The position numbers and the translations under genes are program-made. The notes beneath the pieces are model-generated. The model was not told the DNA's origin. It did no database searches and saw only the letters and a list, made by a program, of their open reading frames with translations. Of a stretch of 64,000 nucleotides of DNA, positions 36,594 to 44,873 are shown piece after piece (within the stretch, counting starts at the first letter, position 1; the number at the start of each line of letters is the position of its first letter). Origin of the DNA: Terrabacter sp. Root85 (lineage in GTDB: Bacteria > Actinomycetota > Actinomycetes > Actinomycetales > Dermatophilaceae); assembly GCF_001429185.1 (NCBI RefSeq), contig NZ_LMIW01000008.1:124001-188000 (forward strand), read 5' to 3'.

Positions 36594-37336
36594 CCGTCGT
36601 CGCGGAGCCTGCGGATGATCGCGGCGAGCCGGTCGATGGTGATGAGCCGGTCGTCCGAGCCCGTGTCGTGGGCGAGGATGATCGACCCGGGACGCACCTG
36701 CGACGCGATGTCCTCGACGATGCCGTCCGGATGACTGGCCACGAGGTCCTCGCGTGCCTGGGCCGACCACAGGACCGTCGTGAGGGTCGACTCGGCGGCC
36801 GCGAGGAGCGACGCCCCTCCGACGTGCCCGTAGGGCGGCCGGAAGAGCGTCGGCGCCACGCCGTACGTCTCCGTCATGAACCGGGTCGTCCTCGTGATCT
36901 CGTCCGTGCACCGGGACCAGTCGAGCCGACCGAGGTCGGGGTGCTCGAAGGTGTGGTTCGCGAGCTCGTGCCGGCCGACGCTGTCGCGGTGCAGCGCGCC
37001 GTGGTCGCGCACGTTGCGCCCGAGGCAGAAGAACGTGGCCGGCACGTCCTCCGCCTCGAGCGCGGCCAGCACCCGTGGGGTCCAGTCAGGGTGCGGACCG
37101 TCGTCGAACGTCAGCGCGACGCGGCGCTGATCGCCCGCACCCGCCCAGACGACCGAGGTGGCTGCCGCCGAGGGGGTGGATCGGTCGGGACGGACGGCGC
37201 TGACCGGGCTGCCGTAGAAGGGCAGCGGGGTGTTCTCGTCGAGCCGCTCCACGAGTCGCACCGCCCCGACGGCCCCGGCTGCTCCGACGGCTGCACCGGC
37301 TGCCGCGGTCAGGGCCTGACGGCGTGTGACCTCCAT
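36521..37336 (-). CDS. Secreted polysaccharide deacetylase (NodB family, CE4)
   Basis: A 271-residue exported enzyme. The N-terminus (EVTRRQALTAAAGAAVGAAG) looks like a twin-arginine signal. The NodB motifs are present in order: TFDDGPHPDW (motif 1, catalytic Asp and metal Asp), NHTFEHPDLG (motif 2, H-x-x-x-H zinc site), RPPYGH (motif 3) and the C-terminal IILAHDTGSD. It probably removes N-acetyl groups from peptidoglycan or another glycan. It is divergent from the GH15-like gene, and both may act on extracellular polysaccharide. Confidence 0.85.
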   Translation of the reverse strand: MEVTRRQALTAAAGAAVGAAGAVGAVRLVERLDENTPLPFYGSPVSAVRPDRSTPSAAATSVVWAGAGDQRRVALTFDDGPHPDWTPRVLAALEAEDVPATFFCLGRNVRDHGALHRDSVGRHELANHTFEHPDLGRLDWSRCTDEITRTTRFMTETYGVAPTLFRPPYGHVGGASLLAAAESTLTTVLWSAQAREDLVASHPDGIVEDIASQVRPGSIILAHDTGSDDRLITIDRLAAIIRRLRDDGYTFATVSDLLAPSSAQATAASHG

Positions 37337-37344
37337 GTCAGCCG

Positions 37345-37350
37345 ATGCTA
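37345..37350 (-). promoter_or_regulatory. -10 box (TAGCAT) of the deacetylase gene
   Basis: On the minus strand TAGCAT ends 8 nt before the ATG at 37336, so the leader would be zero to two bases. Confidence 0.45.
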
Positions 37351-37448
37351 CGGGCTGCCCGCCACGATCCTCGGGCGAGTCGGCACCACGCGTGCCACAC
37401 TGGCGCCCGGTCGACGGGGAGGTCGACCGCGGGTCGAGGGAGGTGGAC

Positions 37449-38702
37449 GTGCGGCGTGCCGTGGTGGGCGCTCTGGCTGCGGTCGTGATGGCCGGTGCCG
37501 GACTCGTCCCGCTGCTCGTCGCCGACGACCCGCTGCCGGTCCTGCGCAACGGCGCGGGCTGGCGCGCGACGTCCGTCCTCGCGCCTGCCGCGCTCGGCGA
37601 CCGGCTCGTGGAGCCGCTGGCCGAAGCCCTCTGGCTCTTCGACGGCACGGTCCCCGCGGCCGGCGCGCGCACACGCGTCGCGGCCCAGGCGCTCCAGGAC
37701 CTGCACGCCCTGACCCGACCGAACGGGGCCGTCGCGGCCGGCCCCGACGCCCCCTGGGCGTACGCGTGGCCACGGGACTCCGCCTTCGTCGCCGTCGCGT
37801 ACGCCGAGACCGGGCACGTGGCCGATGCCGAGCGCGTCCTGGGCTTCCTCGCACGCGTCCAACGGCCCGACGGCGGCTTCGAGGCGCGCTACCGGCTGGA
37901 CGGAACCGGTCCGCCGGACGACCGTCCTCGCCAGAGCGACGGCGCCGGGTGGGTGCTCTGGTCCCTAGAGCAGGTCAGGGTGGCGAGCCCCGGTCGGGTC
38001 CTGCCCGCTGGGCTGCGCGGACTGCGCGACCGGTCCTTCCGTTTCGTCCTGGCGCAGACAGCGGCGGGCACCCGCCTGCCCGAGGTGTCACCCGACTACT
38101 GGGAGGTGCCGGAGCGGCGGGTCACCCTCGGCACGGCGGCTCCGCTCGCCGCCGGGCTCGAGGCCGCGGCCGGGACCTTCGCGGCCGAGGCTGACACCGG
38201 GCGGGTGGACCTGGCCAGGCGGGCGGCTCGCGGGCTGCGGTCCCTGATCCGTGCGGAGTTCGGCCCCGCGTACGAGCGGCACGGGCGGTCCGGAGGGCTC
38301 GATGCGGGCGTCACCATGCTGATGCCACCCTTCGCTGCAGTGGGCGACGTGGCCGCGGAGCGTGCCTGGGAGCACTACCCGGTGCTGGCCCTGCGTGCCG
38401 GGGGTGGCCTCGCCCCCGGTGTCGAGTGGAAGGGCGACGGCGTCTCGTGGACGCCGGAGACCGCCATGGTCGCCTACACCGCGGCAGCCTCCGGACACCC
38501 TCTCGTCGCCGAGCGCTGGCTCACCTGGCTCGACGGGCACTGCACGTCGTGGGGGAGCCTGCCGGAGAAGGTCCTGCCGGACGGGAGCCCCGCAGGACCG
38601 GCGCCGCTCGCGTGGACCGCCGCCCTCGTCGTCCTCACCGAGGTCGAGCTGGCGGCGCAGCGATCGGGTGTGGACGCGACGTCAGTGTCCGGCGTGGGCT
38701 GA
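37449..38702 (+). CDS. GH15-like (glucoamylase-fold) exported protein
   Basis: A 417-residue protein with a signal-like N-terminus (RRAVVGALAAVVMAGAGLVPLLVA) and an (alpha/alpha)6-barrel pattern. Landmarks of GH15 are PWAYAWPRDSAFVAVAY, VQRPDGGFEARY, SDGAGWVLWSL and, near the end, VSWTPETAMVAY with PEKVLPDGSPAGPAPLAWTAA. Glucoamylases have two catalytic Glu residues; Glu in WTPETA and in LPEKV are the candidates. GTG at 37449 is chosen for the GGGAGG upstream; the frame is open further 5'. The substrate is an alpha-glucoside or another extracellular glycan. Confidence 0.75.
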   Translation: MRRAVVGALAAVVMAGAGLVPLLVADDPLPVLRNGAGWRATSVLAPAALGDRLVEPLAEALWLFDGTVPAAGARTRVAAQALQDLHALTRPNGAVAAGPDAPWAYAWPRDSAFVAVAYAETGHVADAERVLGFLARVQRPDGGFEARYRLDGTGPPDDRPRQSDGAGWVLWSLEQVRVASPGRVLPAGLRGLRDRSFRFVLAQTAAGTRLPEVSPDYWEVPERRVTLGTAAPLAAGLEAAAGTFAAEADTGRVDLARRAARGLRSLIRAEFGPAYERHGRSGGLDAGVTMLMPPFAAVGDVAAERAWEHYPVLALRAGGGLAPGVEWKGDGVSWTPETAMVAYTAAASGHPLVAERWLTWLDGHCTSWGSLPEKVLPDGSPAGPAPLAWTAALVVLTEVELAAQRSGVDATSVSGVG

Positions 38703-39125
38703 CGGCTCGACGAGCTCGACGAGGACACCGCCCGCGTCCTTGGGGTGGATGAAGTTGACGCGGCTGTCGCTCGTGCCCCGCTTCGGGGTGTCGTAGAGCA
38801 GCCGGAGGCCGCGCTCGCGGAGCGTCGCGCACACGGCGTCGATGTCGGTGACGCGGTAGGCGAGCTGCTGGATGCCGGGGCCGCTGCGGCCCAAGAACTT
38901 CGCGATCGTCGACTCGGGGGAGAGCGGCGCGAGCAGCTGGATGCACGAGCCGGAGTCACCGACGCCCATCATCGCCTCGCGGACTCCCTGCTCCGCGTTC
39001 GTCTCCACGTGGAGCATCCGCATCCCGTACGTCCCCTCGTAGAACGCGATGGCCGCGTCGAGGTCGGGGACCGCGATGCCGACGTGGTCGATGTGGGTGA
39101 AGAGGGGGTCGGGAGTCGCGCTCAT
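38682..39125 (-). CDS. mce: Methylmalonyl-CoA/ethylmalonyl-CoA epimerase
   Basis: A 147-residue vicinal-oxygen-chelate protein that inverts the alpha-carbon of (methyl/ethyl)malonyl-CoA. Visible are the metal-ligand start ([18 protein letters not shown]), the middle motif [13 protein letters not shown], and the closing [19 protein letters not shown] with the final Glu ligand. The second motif has Gln-Gln where some family members have His-His, a form shared by other actinobacterial epimerases. It is divergent from the thiolase-meaB pair, as in Streptomyces. The 3' end overlaps the GH15-like gene by 21 nt. Confidence 0.92.
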   Translation of the reverse strand: MSATPDPLFTHIDHVGIAVPDLDAAIAFYEGTYGMRMLHVETNAEQGVREAMMGVGDSGSCIQLLAPLSPESTIAKFLGRSGPGIQQLAYRVTDIDAVCATLRERGLRLLYDTPKRGTSDSRVNFIHPKDAGGVLVELVEPSAHAGH

Positions 39126-39131
39126 GGTCCC

Positions 39132-39137
39132 AACGTA
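39132..39137 (-). promoter_or_regulatory. -10 box (TACGTT), leaderless promoter of mce
   Basis: On the minus strand TACGTT ends 6 nt before the ATG at 39125. Confidence 0.6.
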
Positions 39138-39147
39138 GGGCGGCGTG

Positions 39148-39172
39148 ACGGCATACGGCTGCTGTATGCCGT
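39148..39172. repeat. Inverted pair of GTATGCC oligomers
   Basis: ACGGCATAC, a 7-nt loop, then GTATGCCGT: perfect 9-bp arms in the divergent mce/thiolase promoter region. It could be a hairpin or an operator. Confidence 0.7.
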
Positions 39173-39216
39173 GTGCGCTTGGTCATGCTCGTCGAGGGGC
39201 CTCGCGGGGTCGCGAC

Positions 39217-39222
39217 TAGAGT
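39217..39222 (+). promoter_or_regulatory. -10 box (TAGAGT) of the thiolase gene
   Basis: TAGAGT lies 41 nt before the preferred ATG at 39264, giving a short leader that includes AGAGG. Confidence 0.45.
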
Positions 39223-39263
39223 TGACGGCGACATCCCCAATGACGTCGGAAGAGGCTTCACCC

Positions 39264-40469
39264 ATGACTGCTGACCGTCCCACCTCCGTGATCGTCGCGG
39301 GCGCCCGCACCCCCATGGGTCGGCTGCTCGGCTCGCTCAAGGACTTCTCCGGGTCCGACCTCGGTGGTGTCGCCATCAAGGGGGCCCTCGAGAAGGCGGG
39401 CGTCGCCCCGGAGCAGGTCGACTACGTCATCATGGGCCAGGTGCTGCAGGCCGGCGCCGGACAGATCCCGGCCCGCCAGGCCGCGCACGCCGCCGGCATC
39501 CCGATGACCGTCCCGGCCCTGACCATCAACAAGGTCTGCCTCTCCGGCATCAACGCCATCGCCATGGCCGACCAGCTCATCCGCGCCGGCGAGTGCGACG
39601 TCGTCGTCGCCGGTGGCCAGGAGTCGATGACCAACGCGCCGCACCTCATGACGAAGTCGCGCGAGGGCTACAAGTACGGCGACGTCACGATGCGCGACCA
39701 CATGGCCTTCGACGGCCTCTGGGACGCCTTCACCGACCAGGCCATGGGTCTGCTCACCGAGCAGGCCAACGCGGGCGAGCAGGCCTTCACCCGCGAGGAG
39801 CAGGACGAGTTCTCGGCGCGCAGCCACCAGCTCGCGGCCAAGGCGTGGAAGGACGGCCTCTTCGACGACGAGGTCGTCCCGGTGAGCATCCCGCAGCGCA
39901 AGGGCGACCCGGTCGTCTTCAAGAACGACGAGGGCATCCGCGCCGACACGACGACCGCGTCGCTCGGCGGCCTGCGCCCGGCCTTCAGCAAGGACGGCAC
40001 GATCACGGCCGGCTCGGCGTCGCAGATCTCCGACGGTGCCGCCGCGGTCGTCGTCATGAGCAAGGCGAAGGCCGAGGAGCTCGGACTCACGTGGCTCGCC
40101 GAGATCGGCGCGCACGGCATGGTTGCCGGGCCCGACTCGACGCTCCAGCAGCAGCCCGCTCGCGCCATCGCCCGGGCCTGCGAGAAGGAGGGCATCACGC
40201 CCGCCGACCTCGACCTCGTCGAGATCAACGAGGCCTTCGCGGCCGTCGGACTCGCGTCGGCCAAGGAGCTCGGCATCGACGTCGACAAGGTCAACGTCAA
40301 CGGCGGCGCCATCGCCCTCGGCCACCCGATCGGCATGTCAGGTGCCCGCATCGCCCTTCACCTCGCGCTCGAGCTGAAGCGTCGCGGCGGCGGTGTCGGC
40401 GCGGCTGCCCTCTGCGGCGGCGGCGGCCAGGGCGACGCCCTCATCGTCCGCGTGCCCGCGACCGCCTGA
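39264..40469 (+). CDS. Acetyl-CoA C-acetyltransferase
   Basis: A 401-residue type II thiolase that condenses two acetyl-CoA to acetoacetyl-CoA (or the reverse). It has the acyl-accepting Cys92 ([11 protein letters not shown]), His354 ([10 protein letters not shown]) and the proton-transfer Cys384 ([12 protein letters not shown]). ATG at 39264 is preferred because an AGAGG sequence lies 8 nt upstream; ATG at 39240 would add eight residues. Followed 20 nt later by meaB. In this neighbourhood it fits the entry step of the ethylmalonyl-CoA pathway. Confidence 0.92.
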   Translation: MTADRPTSVIVAGARTPMGRLLGSLKDFSGSDLGGVAIKGALEKAGVAPEQVDYVIMGQVLQAGAGQIPARQAAHAAGIPMTVPALTINKVCLSGINAIAMADQLIRAGECDVVVAGGQESMTNAPHLMTKSREGYKYGDVTMRDHMAFDGLWDAFTDQAMGLLTEQANAGEQAFTREEQDEFSARSHQLAAKAWKDGLFDDEVVPVSIPQRKGDPVVFKNDEGIRADTTTASLGGLRPAFSKDGTITAGSASQISDGAAAVVVMSKAKAEELGLTWLAEIGAHGMVAGPDSTLQQQPARAIARACEKEGITPADLDLVEINEAFAAVGLASAKELGIDVDKVNVNGGAIALGHPIGMSGARIALHLALELKRRGGGVGAAALCGGGGQGDALIVRVPATA

Positions 40470-40489
40470 TCGCCCGGGTCCTGCACCGC

Positions 40490-41455
40490 GTGGCGCGCCG
40501 ATCCGTCGACGTCCCCGCCCTGGTCGAGTCGGCCATGGCGGGTTCGCCGCGCGCCGTCGCCCGCCTCATCTCCCTCGTCGAGGACGGGCACGAGTCCCTC
40601 CGCGAGGTGATGGCGGCGCTCGCGCCGCATGCCGGCAACGCCTGGGTCATCGGTCTCACCGGCTCACCGGGCGTCGGCAAGTCGACGACGACGACCGCGC
40701 TCGTCGGCGCCTTCCGCGAGCGGGGCCTGCGCGTCGGCGTGCTCGCGGTCGACCCGAGCTCGCCGTTCTCGGGCGGGGCGCTGCTCGGCGACCGCGTCCG
40801 CATGCAGGACCACGCCCTCGACCCCGACGTCTACATCCGCTCGATGGCCTCGCGCGGCCATCTCGGCGGACTGTCGTTCACGACGCCGCAGGCCATCCGG
40901 GTGCTCGACGCTGCCGGGTGCGACGTCGTGCTCGTCGAGACCGTCGGGGTGGGGCAGTCCGAGGTCGAGATCGCCGGGCTCGCCGACACGTCGGTCGTCC
41001 TGCTCGCGCCCGGCATGGGCGACGGCATCCAGGCCGCCAAGGCCGGCATCCTCGAGATCGGAGACGTCTTCGTCGTCAACAAGGCCGATCGCGACGGCGC
41101 CGACGCGACGGTCCGCGACCTGCGCCACATGATCTCGCTCGGCGACCGCACCGAGCCGGGTCTGTGGCGGCCTCCGGTCGTGAAAACCGTTGCGGCACAG
41201 AAGGTCGGCATCGACGAGGTGATGGAGGCGCTCGACAAGCACCGGGCGTTCGTCGAGGAGAACGGCGAGCTGGCACGGCGCCGCGAGCGTCGCGTCGGCG
41301 ACGAGATCGAGACCATCGCGCTGACGACCCTGCGTGCCCGGCTCGGGCACGTCGGTGGTCACGAGGGCGTCGCCGCGCTGGCCCGTGACGTCATCGCCGG
41401 GCGCACCGACCCGTATGCCGCCGCCGACCGTCTCGTCGAGCAGCTCGGCTCCTGA
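40490..41455 (+). CDS. meaB: MeaB-type G-protein chaperone of the acyl-CoA mutase
   Basis: A 321-residue SIMIBI GTPase that loads and protects adenosylcobalamin-dependent acyl-CoA mutases. It contains the P-loop GSPGVGKS (58-65), switch region DPSSPFSGGALLGDRVRM, the ETVGVGQSEVEIAGLAD stretch and the base-recognition motif NKAD. The C-terminal dimerisation arm is present (EIETIALTTLRARLG). The start is taken as GTG at 40490, 20 nt after the thiolase stop. The likely partner is the mutase coded at 24540; no separate methylmalonyl-CoA mutase is in the window. Confidence 0.93.
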   Translation: MARRSVDVPALVESAMAGSPRAVARLISLVEDGHESLREVMAALAPHAGNAWVIGLTGSPGVGKSTTTTALVGAFRERGLRVGVLAVDPSSPFSGGALLGDRVRMQDHALDPDVYIRSMASRGHLGGLSFTTPQAIRVLDAAGCDVVLVETVGVGQSEVEIAGLADTSVVLLAPGMGDGIQAAKAGILEIGDVFVVNKADRDGADATVRDLRHMISLGDRTEPGLWRPPVVKTVAAQKVGIDEVMEALDKHRAFVEENGELARRRERRVGDEIETIALTTLRARLGHVGGHEGVAALARDVIAGRTDPYAAADRLVEQLGS

Positions 41456-41764
41456 CCCGCAGGTTCGGGCTGGCTGGCTCACCGCGACACCTGTAGCCGG
41501 GCAGCGCGGCGATGCCGACCTGGGGCGGCGCGCTGTCCACAGAGCCTCGGAACACCTGAAGTGGGGGTCGTCGGCCGGAGTCCTGCGCGTGGCGACCGCG
41601 CGCGGGTGCTTGCTGTGTCGCGGGGGACCGCTCGCAGGGCCCGCGGTGGCGCGGAGGGAGCGGGCGGCATACGGACGCGGGGGAAGGCCTGCAGGCGGAC
41701 GCGGCGAGCGCGCGGCGGATGTAAATGGATGGCGCGGAGGACGAGGCGGTGTCACCGTCGAGGG
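41456..41764. other. 309-bp gap without a recognised gene
   Basis: No convincing coding sequence, RNA or transposon remnant was seen on either strand. It contains one GGCATAC oligomer (about 41666), one DnaA-box-like TGTCCACA (41534-41541) and a short AT-rich spot (ATGTAAATGG near 41720) ahead of the acetyltransferase gene. Confidence 0.5.
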
Positions 41765-42772
41765 ATGGACATCATCCCGCTCGACCATGACGACGACGTC
41801 ATGCTCAAGGAGCTCTTCGGCGTGGCCACGCGCAGCGAGTCCGTCTCGCGCGTGCAGCCGATCCAGCGCACCGAGGACGAGTTCCTCAAGATGGTGCGCT
41901 TCTCGTTCCCCGGCGAGCGCGAGGAGAGCGTGGTCGCGGTCGTCGACGGCTCACCCGTCGGCTGGGCCCGCGTGTTCTTCCCCGAACGCGACAACCTGGA
42001 CAAGTGCTGGTCGCACCTCGAGGTCGACCCGCAGCACCGCGGGCAGGGCGTGGGGGCCGCCCTCGTCGACTGGATGGAGCAGCAGGCCCGGGCGGCAGGC
42101 CGGGACATGCTCCTGACCGAGGTCTTCGTGCCGGTGGGCGACCGCGAGTCGCACGCCGACCGCGAGTTCGCCCTCCGCCGTGGCTTCACGGTGTCGAGCA
42201 TCGAGATCGTGCGCTCGCTCCCGCTCCCGGTCGCGGGCGACGTCATGGCCGAGCACGAGCGTCGTGCCGCCGAGGCGATGGGCGACCTCTACGAGCTGAC
42301 CGTCCACGTCGACGGCGTGCCGGACGATCTGCGTCAGGGCGTCTGCGACGCGTCGAACCGGCTCATCCTCGACGCCCCCACGGGAGACGTCGAGTTCGAG
42401 CCCGAGTCGATGACCGTCGACGACTACGAGACGCTGCTCCAGCACCTGCGCGACACCGGTCGCACGATGGTCACGGCGGTCGCCGTGCACCGCGAGTCCG
42501 GCGTCGTCGCGGCCTACACCGACCTCTCCATCCCGTCCGGTGACCCGCACGTCGTCTTCCAGTGGGGCACCCTCGTGCTGCCCGAGCACCGCGGCCACCG
42601 GCTCGGCATGGCCGTCAAGGTCGCGAACCTCGAGGAGCTGGCCCGCCTTGCGCCAGAACGGCGTTCGGTCCAGACGATGAACGACGAGCAGAACCCCTGG
42701 ATGGTCCAGATCAACAAGGACCTGGGCTTCGCCATCATCGAGGAAGCACTGACGATGAAGAAGGCCTTCTAG
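41765..42772 (+). CDS. Tandem-domain GNAT acetyltransferase
   Basis: A 335-residue protein with two GNAT folds. The first (about 1-165) has the acetyl-CoA loop VDPQHRGQGVGAALV; the second (about 170-335) has LVLPEHRGHRLGMAVK. This two-domain form is common in Actinobacteria, often with one domain catalytic; the second P-loop (R-G-H-R-L-G-M) deviates more from Q/R-x-x-G-x-G/A. The substrate is unknown. The start at ATG 41765 is uncertain, since the frame is open upstream and no good ribosome-binding site is at ideal spacing. Confidence 0.78.
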   Translation: MDIIPLDHDDDVMLKELFGVATRSESVSRVQPIQRTEDEFLKMVRFSFPGEREESVVAVVDGSPVGWARVFFPERDNLDKCWSHLEVDPQHRGQGVGAALVDWMEQQARAAGRDMLLTEVFVPVGDRESHADREFALRRGFTVSSIEIVRSLPLPVAGDVMAEHERRAAEAMGDLYELTVHVDGVPDDLRQGVCDASNRLILDAPTGDVEFEPESMTVDDYETLLQHLRDTGRTMVTAVAVHRESGVVAAYTDLSIPSGDPHVVFQWGTLVLPEHRGHRLGMAVKVANLEELARLAPERRSVQTMNDEQNPWMVQINKDLGFAIIEEALTMKKAF

Positions 42773-42819
42773 GCCGAGCGGCTCGGTGGGGTGCTCGCGC
42801 GACGACGGCGGGGGCGGCA

Positions 42820-42825
42820 TACGGT
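42820..42825 (+). promoter_or_regulatory. -10 box (TACGGT), leaderless promoter of the 42832 gene
   Basis: TACGGT ends 6 nt before the ATG and overlaps a copy of the recurrent oligomer (GGCATACGGT). Confidence 0.55.
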
Positions 42826-42831
42826 GAGGTC

Positions 42832-43146
42832 ATGCTGATCGCCTTCTCCGTCGCCCCCACCGTCGCGGCCGACGACACCGGATCCGTGTCCGACGCCGTC
42901 GCCCGAGCCATCCGCGTCGTGCGCGACTCCGGTCTGCCGCACCGCACCGACGCGATGTTCACGACGATCGAAGGGGAGTGGGACGAGTGCATGGCTGTCG
43001 TCAAGCAGTGCTGCGACGTGCTGGCGGAGACCTCGCCGCGTGTCGGGCTCGTGCTCAAGGCCGACATCCGTCCCGGCTGGACGGGCGAGCTCGACGGCAA
43101 GCTCGAGCGGCTCGAGGATGCGCTCGGCCGTCAGCAGGATGACTGA
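42832..43146 (+). CDS. MTH1187/YkoF-like thiamine-binding protein
   Basis: A 104-residue protein of the DUF77 family, a small ferredoxin-like fold that forms tetramers and binds thiamine or related pyrimidines. Typical features are LIAFSVAPTVAADDTGSVSDAVARAIRVV at the start, the T-T-I-E-G-E-W-D-E segment, and VLKADIRPGWTGELDGKLERLE at the end. It overlaps the next acetyltransferase gene by 8 nt, suggesting co-translation. Confidence 0.82.
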   Translation: MLIAFSVAPTVAADDTGSVSDAVARAIRVVRDSGLPHRTDAMFTTIEGEWDECMAVVKQCCDVLAETSPRVGLVLKADIRPGWTGELDGKLERLEDALGRQQDD

Positions 43147-43645
43147 GGGCGACTGGGCCCTGCGCCCGCTCGCACCCGAGGACTGCGACGAGCTGGGCCG
43201 GGTGCACATGGCCATCTGGCGCGACGCGTACGCCGACCTCATGCCGGCCGACTACCTCGCCGGGCTGAGTGACGAGCGCTGCGCGGACCGCTGGCGTGAG
43301 CGGGTCGCCCTGCCGCCGGACGCGCCCCAGCGCACCCTCGTGGTCGTCGATTCTGACGGCCGGCTCGCGGGTTTCGGCAGCGCCGGCCCCAGTCGCGACG
43401 AGGACGCACCCTCCGAGTGGGAGCTGTATGCCGTCAACCTCGCCCCGCACGCCCGTGGCACGGGCGTTGCCGACCGGCTCGTCGACGAGCTCCTCGGCGA
43501 CCGCGACGCGACCTTGTGGGTCATCGAGGGCAACGCGAGGGCCAGGGCCTTCTACACGCGGCGCGGGTTCGTCGACGAGGGTGGGCGCGAGCTGCACCCG
43601 CCGACCGGCACCCCGGAGATGCGGATGGTCCGCCGCCTCGCCTGA
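43139..43645 (+). CDS. GNAT family N-acetyltransferase
   Basis: A 168-residue acetyltransferase with LRPLAPEDCDELGRVHMAIWRDAYADLMPADYL at the N-terminus and the acetyl-CoA loop LAPHARGTGVADRL (about 100-113), then WVIEGNARARAFYTRRGF, the usual GNAT C-terminal helix. The substrate is unknown. Its ATG lies inside the preceding gene (8-nt overlap). Confidence 0.85.
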   Translation: MTEGDWALRPLAPEDCDELGRVHMAIWRDAYADLMPADYLAGLSDERCADRWRERVALPPDAPQRTLVVVDSDGRLAGFGSAGPSRDEDAPSEWELYAVNLAPHARGTGVADRLVDELLGDRDATLWVIEGNARARAFYTRRGFVDEGGRELHPPTGTPEMRMVRRLA

Positions 43646-43648
43646 CGC

Positions 43649-43666
43649 GCGCAGGACAATCTGCGC
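43649..43666. repeat. Short hairpin GCGCAG-N6-CTGCGC
   Basis: Perfect 6-bp arms directly after the acetyltransferase stop. It shares the GCGCAG/CTGCGC arms with the doublet at 62421-62490 and could act as a weak terminator or a REP-like unit. Confidence 0.5.
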
Positions 43667-43866
43667 ATAACGGGCATAGGTCGCCGACCGTCGAGCGTGA
43701 CCGGTCTGACATCGGCTCGTGTCGCTGCACGAACTGCGTCAGGAGTGTCGCAAATGTCCTCGGCGAGCCGTTCCCGCGGATTGGGGATGCAGCACGGTCC
43801 GTGCGTATCGTGGGTCGCGGCCGAACGCGCTCGGCCTGTCCCCCTGCGTCACCGAAAGGCTTTTCC

Positions 43867-44859
43867 ATGCCCCGCACCGCGACTCGTCGACGTGCTCTTG
43901 CCGCCGCGCTCGCCTGCGCTGCCATGCTCTCCGCCTGCACCGGCAACTCCGACGACGGCACCGCCGGGACCGGCGGCTCGGCGACCCCTGTGGTCGCGGC
44001 CGATGCCGCCGACACGACCGCCGCCTCCGCCGTCGGTGCCGCAGCGACGTCCTCGCTCGACGCCTCGGCCGCCGGCGCGGCTGCTCGCAGCAAGGCCTTC
44101 GTCGGGGCCGCCCTGCAGTCGGCGAACGCGTATGCCAAGACGCTGCCCGGGCGCACCGCCGCGGAGAAGGCCGACGCCGAGCTCGCCACGACCGGCGTCA
44201 AGGTGCTCGCGCTGTCCCGCGCCGGAGACGCCCCGGCGCAGATCCTCGCGCAGACGACGCTGAAGAAGACCGGTGCGGCCGTCCTCGTGCTGCTCGTCGG
44301 TGGCCAGTCCGGTGCGCCGTTCAAGGCGGCCGCCGTCACCCCGATGCTCCCGGACGCCAAGCTCGACGCCCTCGACCCGACGACCGACGGCTCTGCCGCC
44401 GTCGCCGACGGCAAGGGCCTGAGCGCCAAGCCCGACGACGTCGTCTCGGCGTTCGCCGCCTCGGTGAAGTACCCCGACCCGACGGCGACCAAGGTGCTGG
44501 CCGACGACCCGCTCTCGGAGCAGCTGCGCCAGTCGGCCCGCGCGCAGTCGCAGGCCCTCAACAACCAGGGTGCCTTCACCCAGGAGCACGAGCCCAAGGG
44601 CGTCATCGGTGGCCTGCGCCTCAAGGACGGCAACGGCGCCATCGTCTTCGCCCACCTCGTGCGCAACGACGCCATCGCCATGCGGACCCCCGTCAAGCTC
44701 ACCCCGGCCAAGGACCTGACGCTCCTGACCGGCATCAAGCAGATCACGACCGAGGCCAACCTCACCTCCAACGAGATCGTCGCCATCGTCATCCCTGCGT
44801 CCGGACAGGCGCGCATCGTCGCCGCTTCGGACCAGCTCGTCGCCGGCTCGGGTCGGTGA
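43867..44859 (+). CDS. Putative lipoprotein of unknown function
   Basis: A 330-residue exported protein. The signal peptide (MPRTATRRRALAAALACAAM) ends with a lipobox (LSAC), followed by a Gly/Ser/Thr/Asp linker, then an Ala-rich helical segment (about 55-110) and a mixed domain with IGGLRLKDGNGAIVFAHLVRNDAI. No catalytic motif was recognised. AAAGG precedes the ATG. It is followed 14 nt later by the YbbN-like gene, so the two may be co-transcribed. Confidence 0.7.
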   Translation: MPRTATRRRALAAALACAAMLSACTGNSDDGTAGTGGSATPVVAADAADTTAASAVGAAATSSLDASAAGAAARSKAFVGAALQSANAYAKTLPGRTAAEKADAELATTGVKVLALSRAGDAPAQILAQTTLKKTGAAVLVLLVGGQSGAPFKAAAVTPMLPDAKLDALDPTTDGSAAVADGKGLSAKPDDVVSAFAASVKYPDPTATKVLADDPLSEQLRQSARAQSQALNNQGAFTQEHEPKGVIGGLRLKDGNGAIVFAHLVRNDAIAMRTPVKLTPAKDLTLLTGIKQITTEANLTSNEIVAIVIPASGQARIVAASDQLVAGSGR

Positions 44860-44873
44860 GGCAGGATTGATCT

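Noticed and set aside
41534-41541. DnaA-box-like TGTCCACA as a sign of a replication origin
   Set aside because: A single imperfect box without a cluster, an AT-rich unwinding element or dnaA/dnaN nearby.
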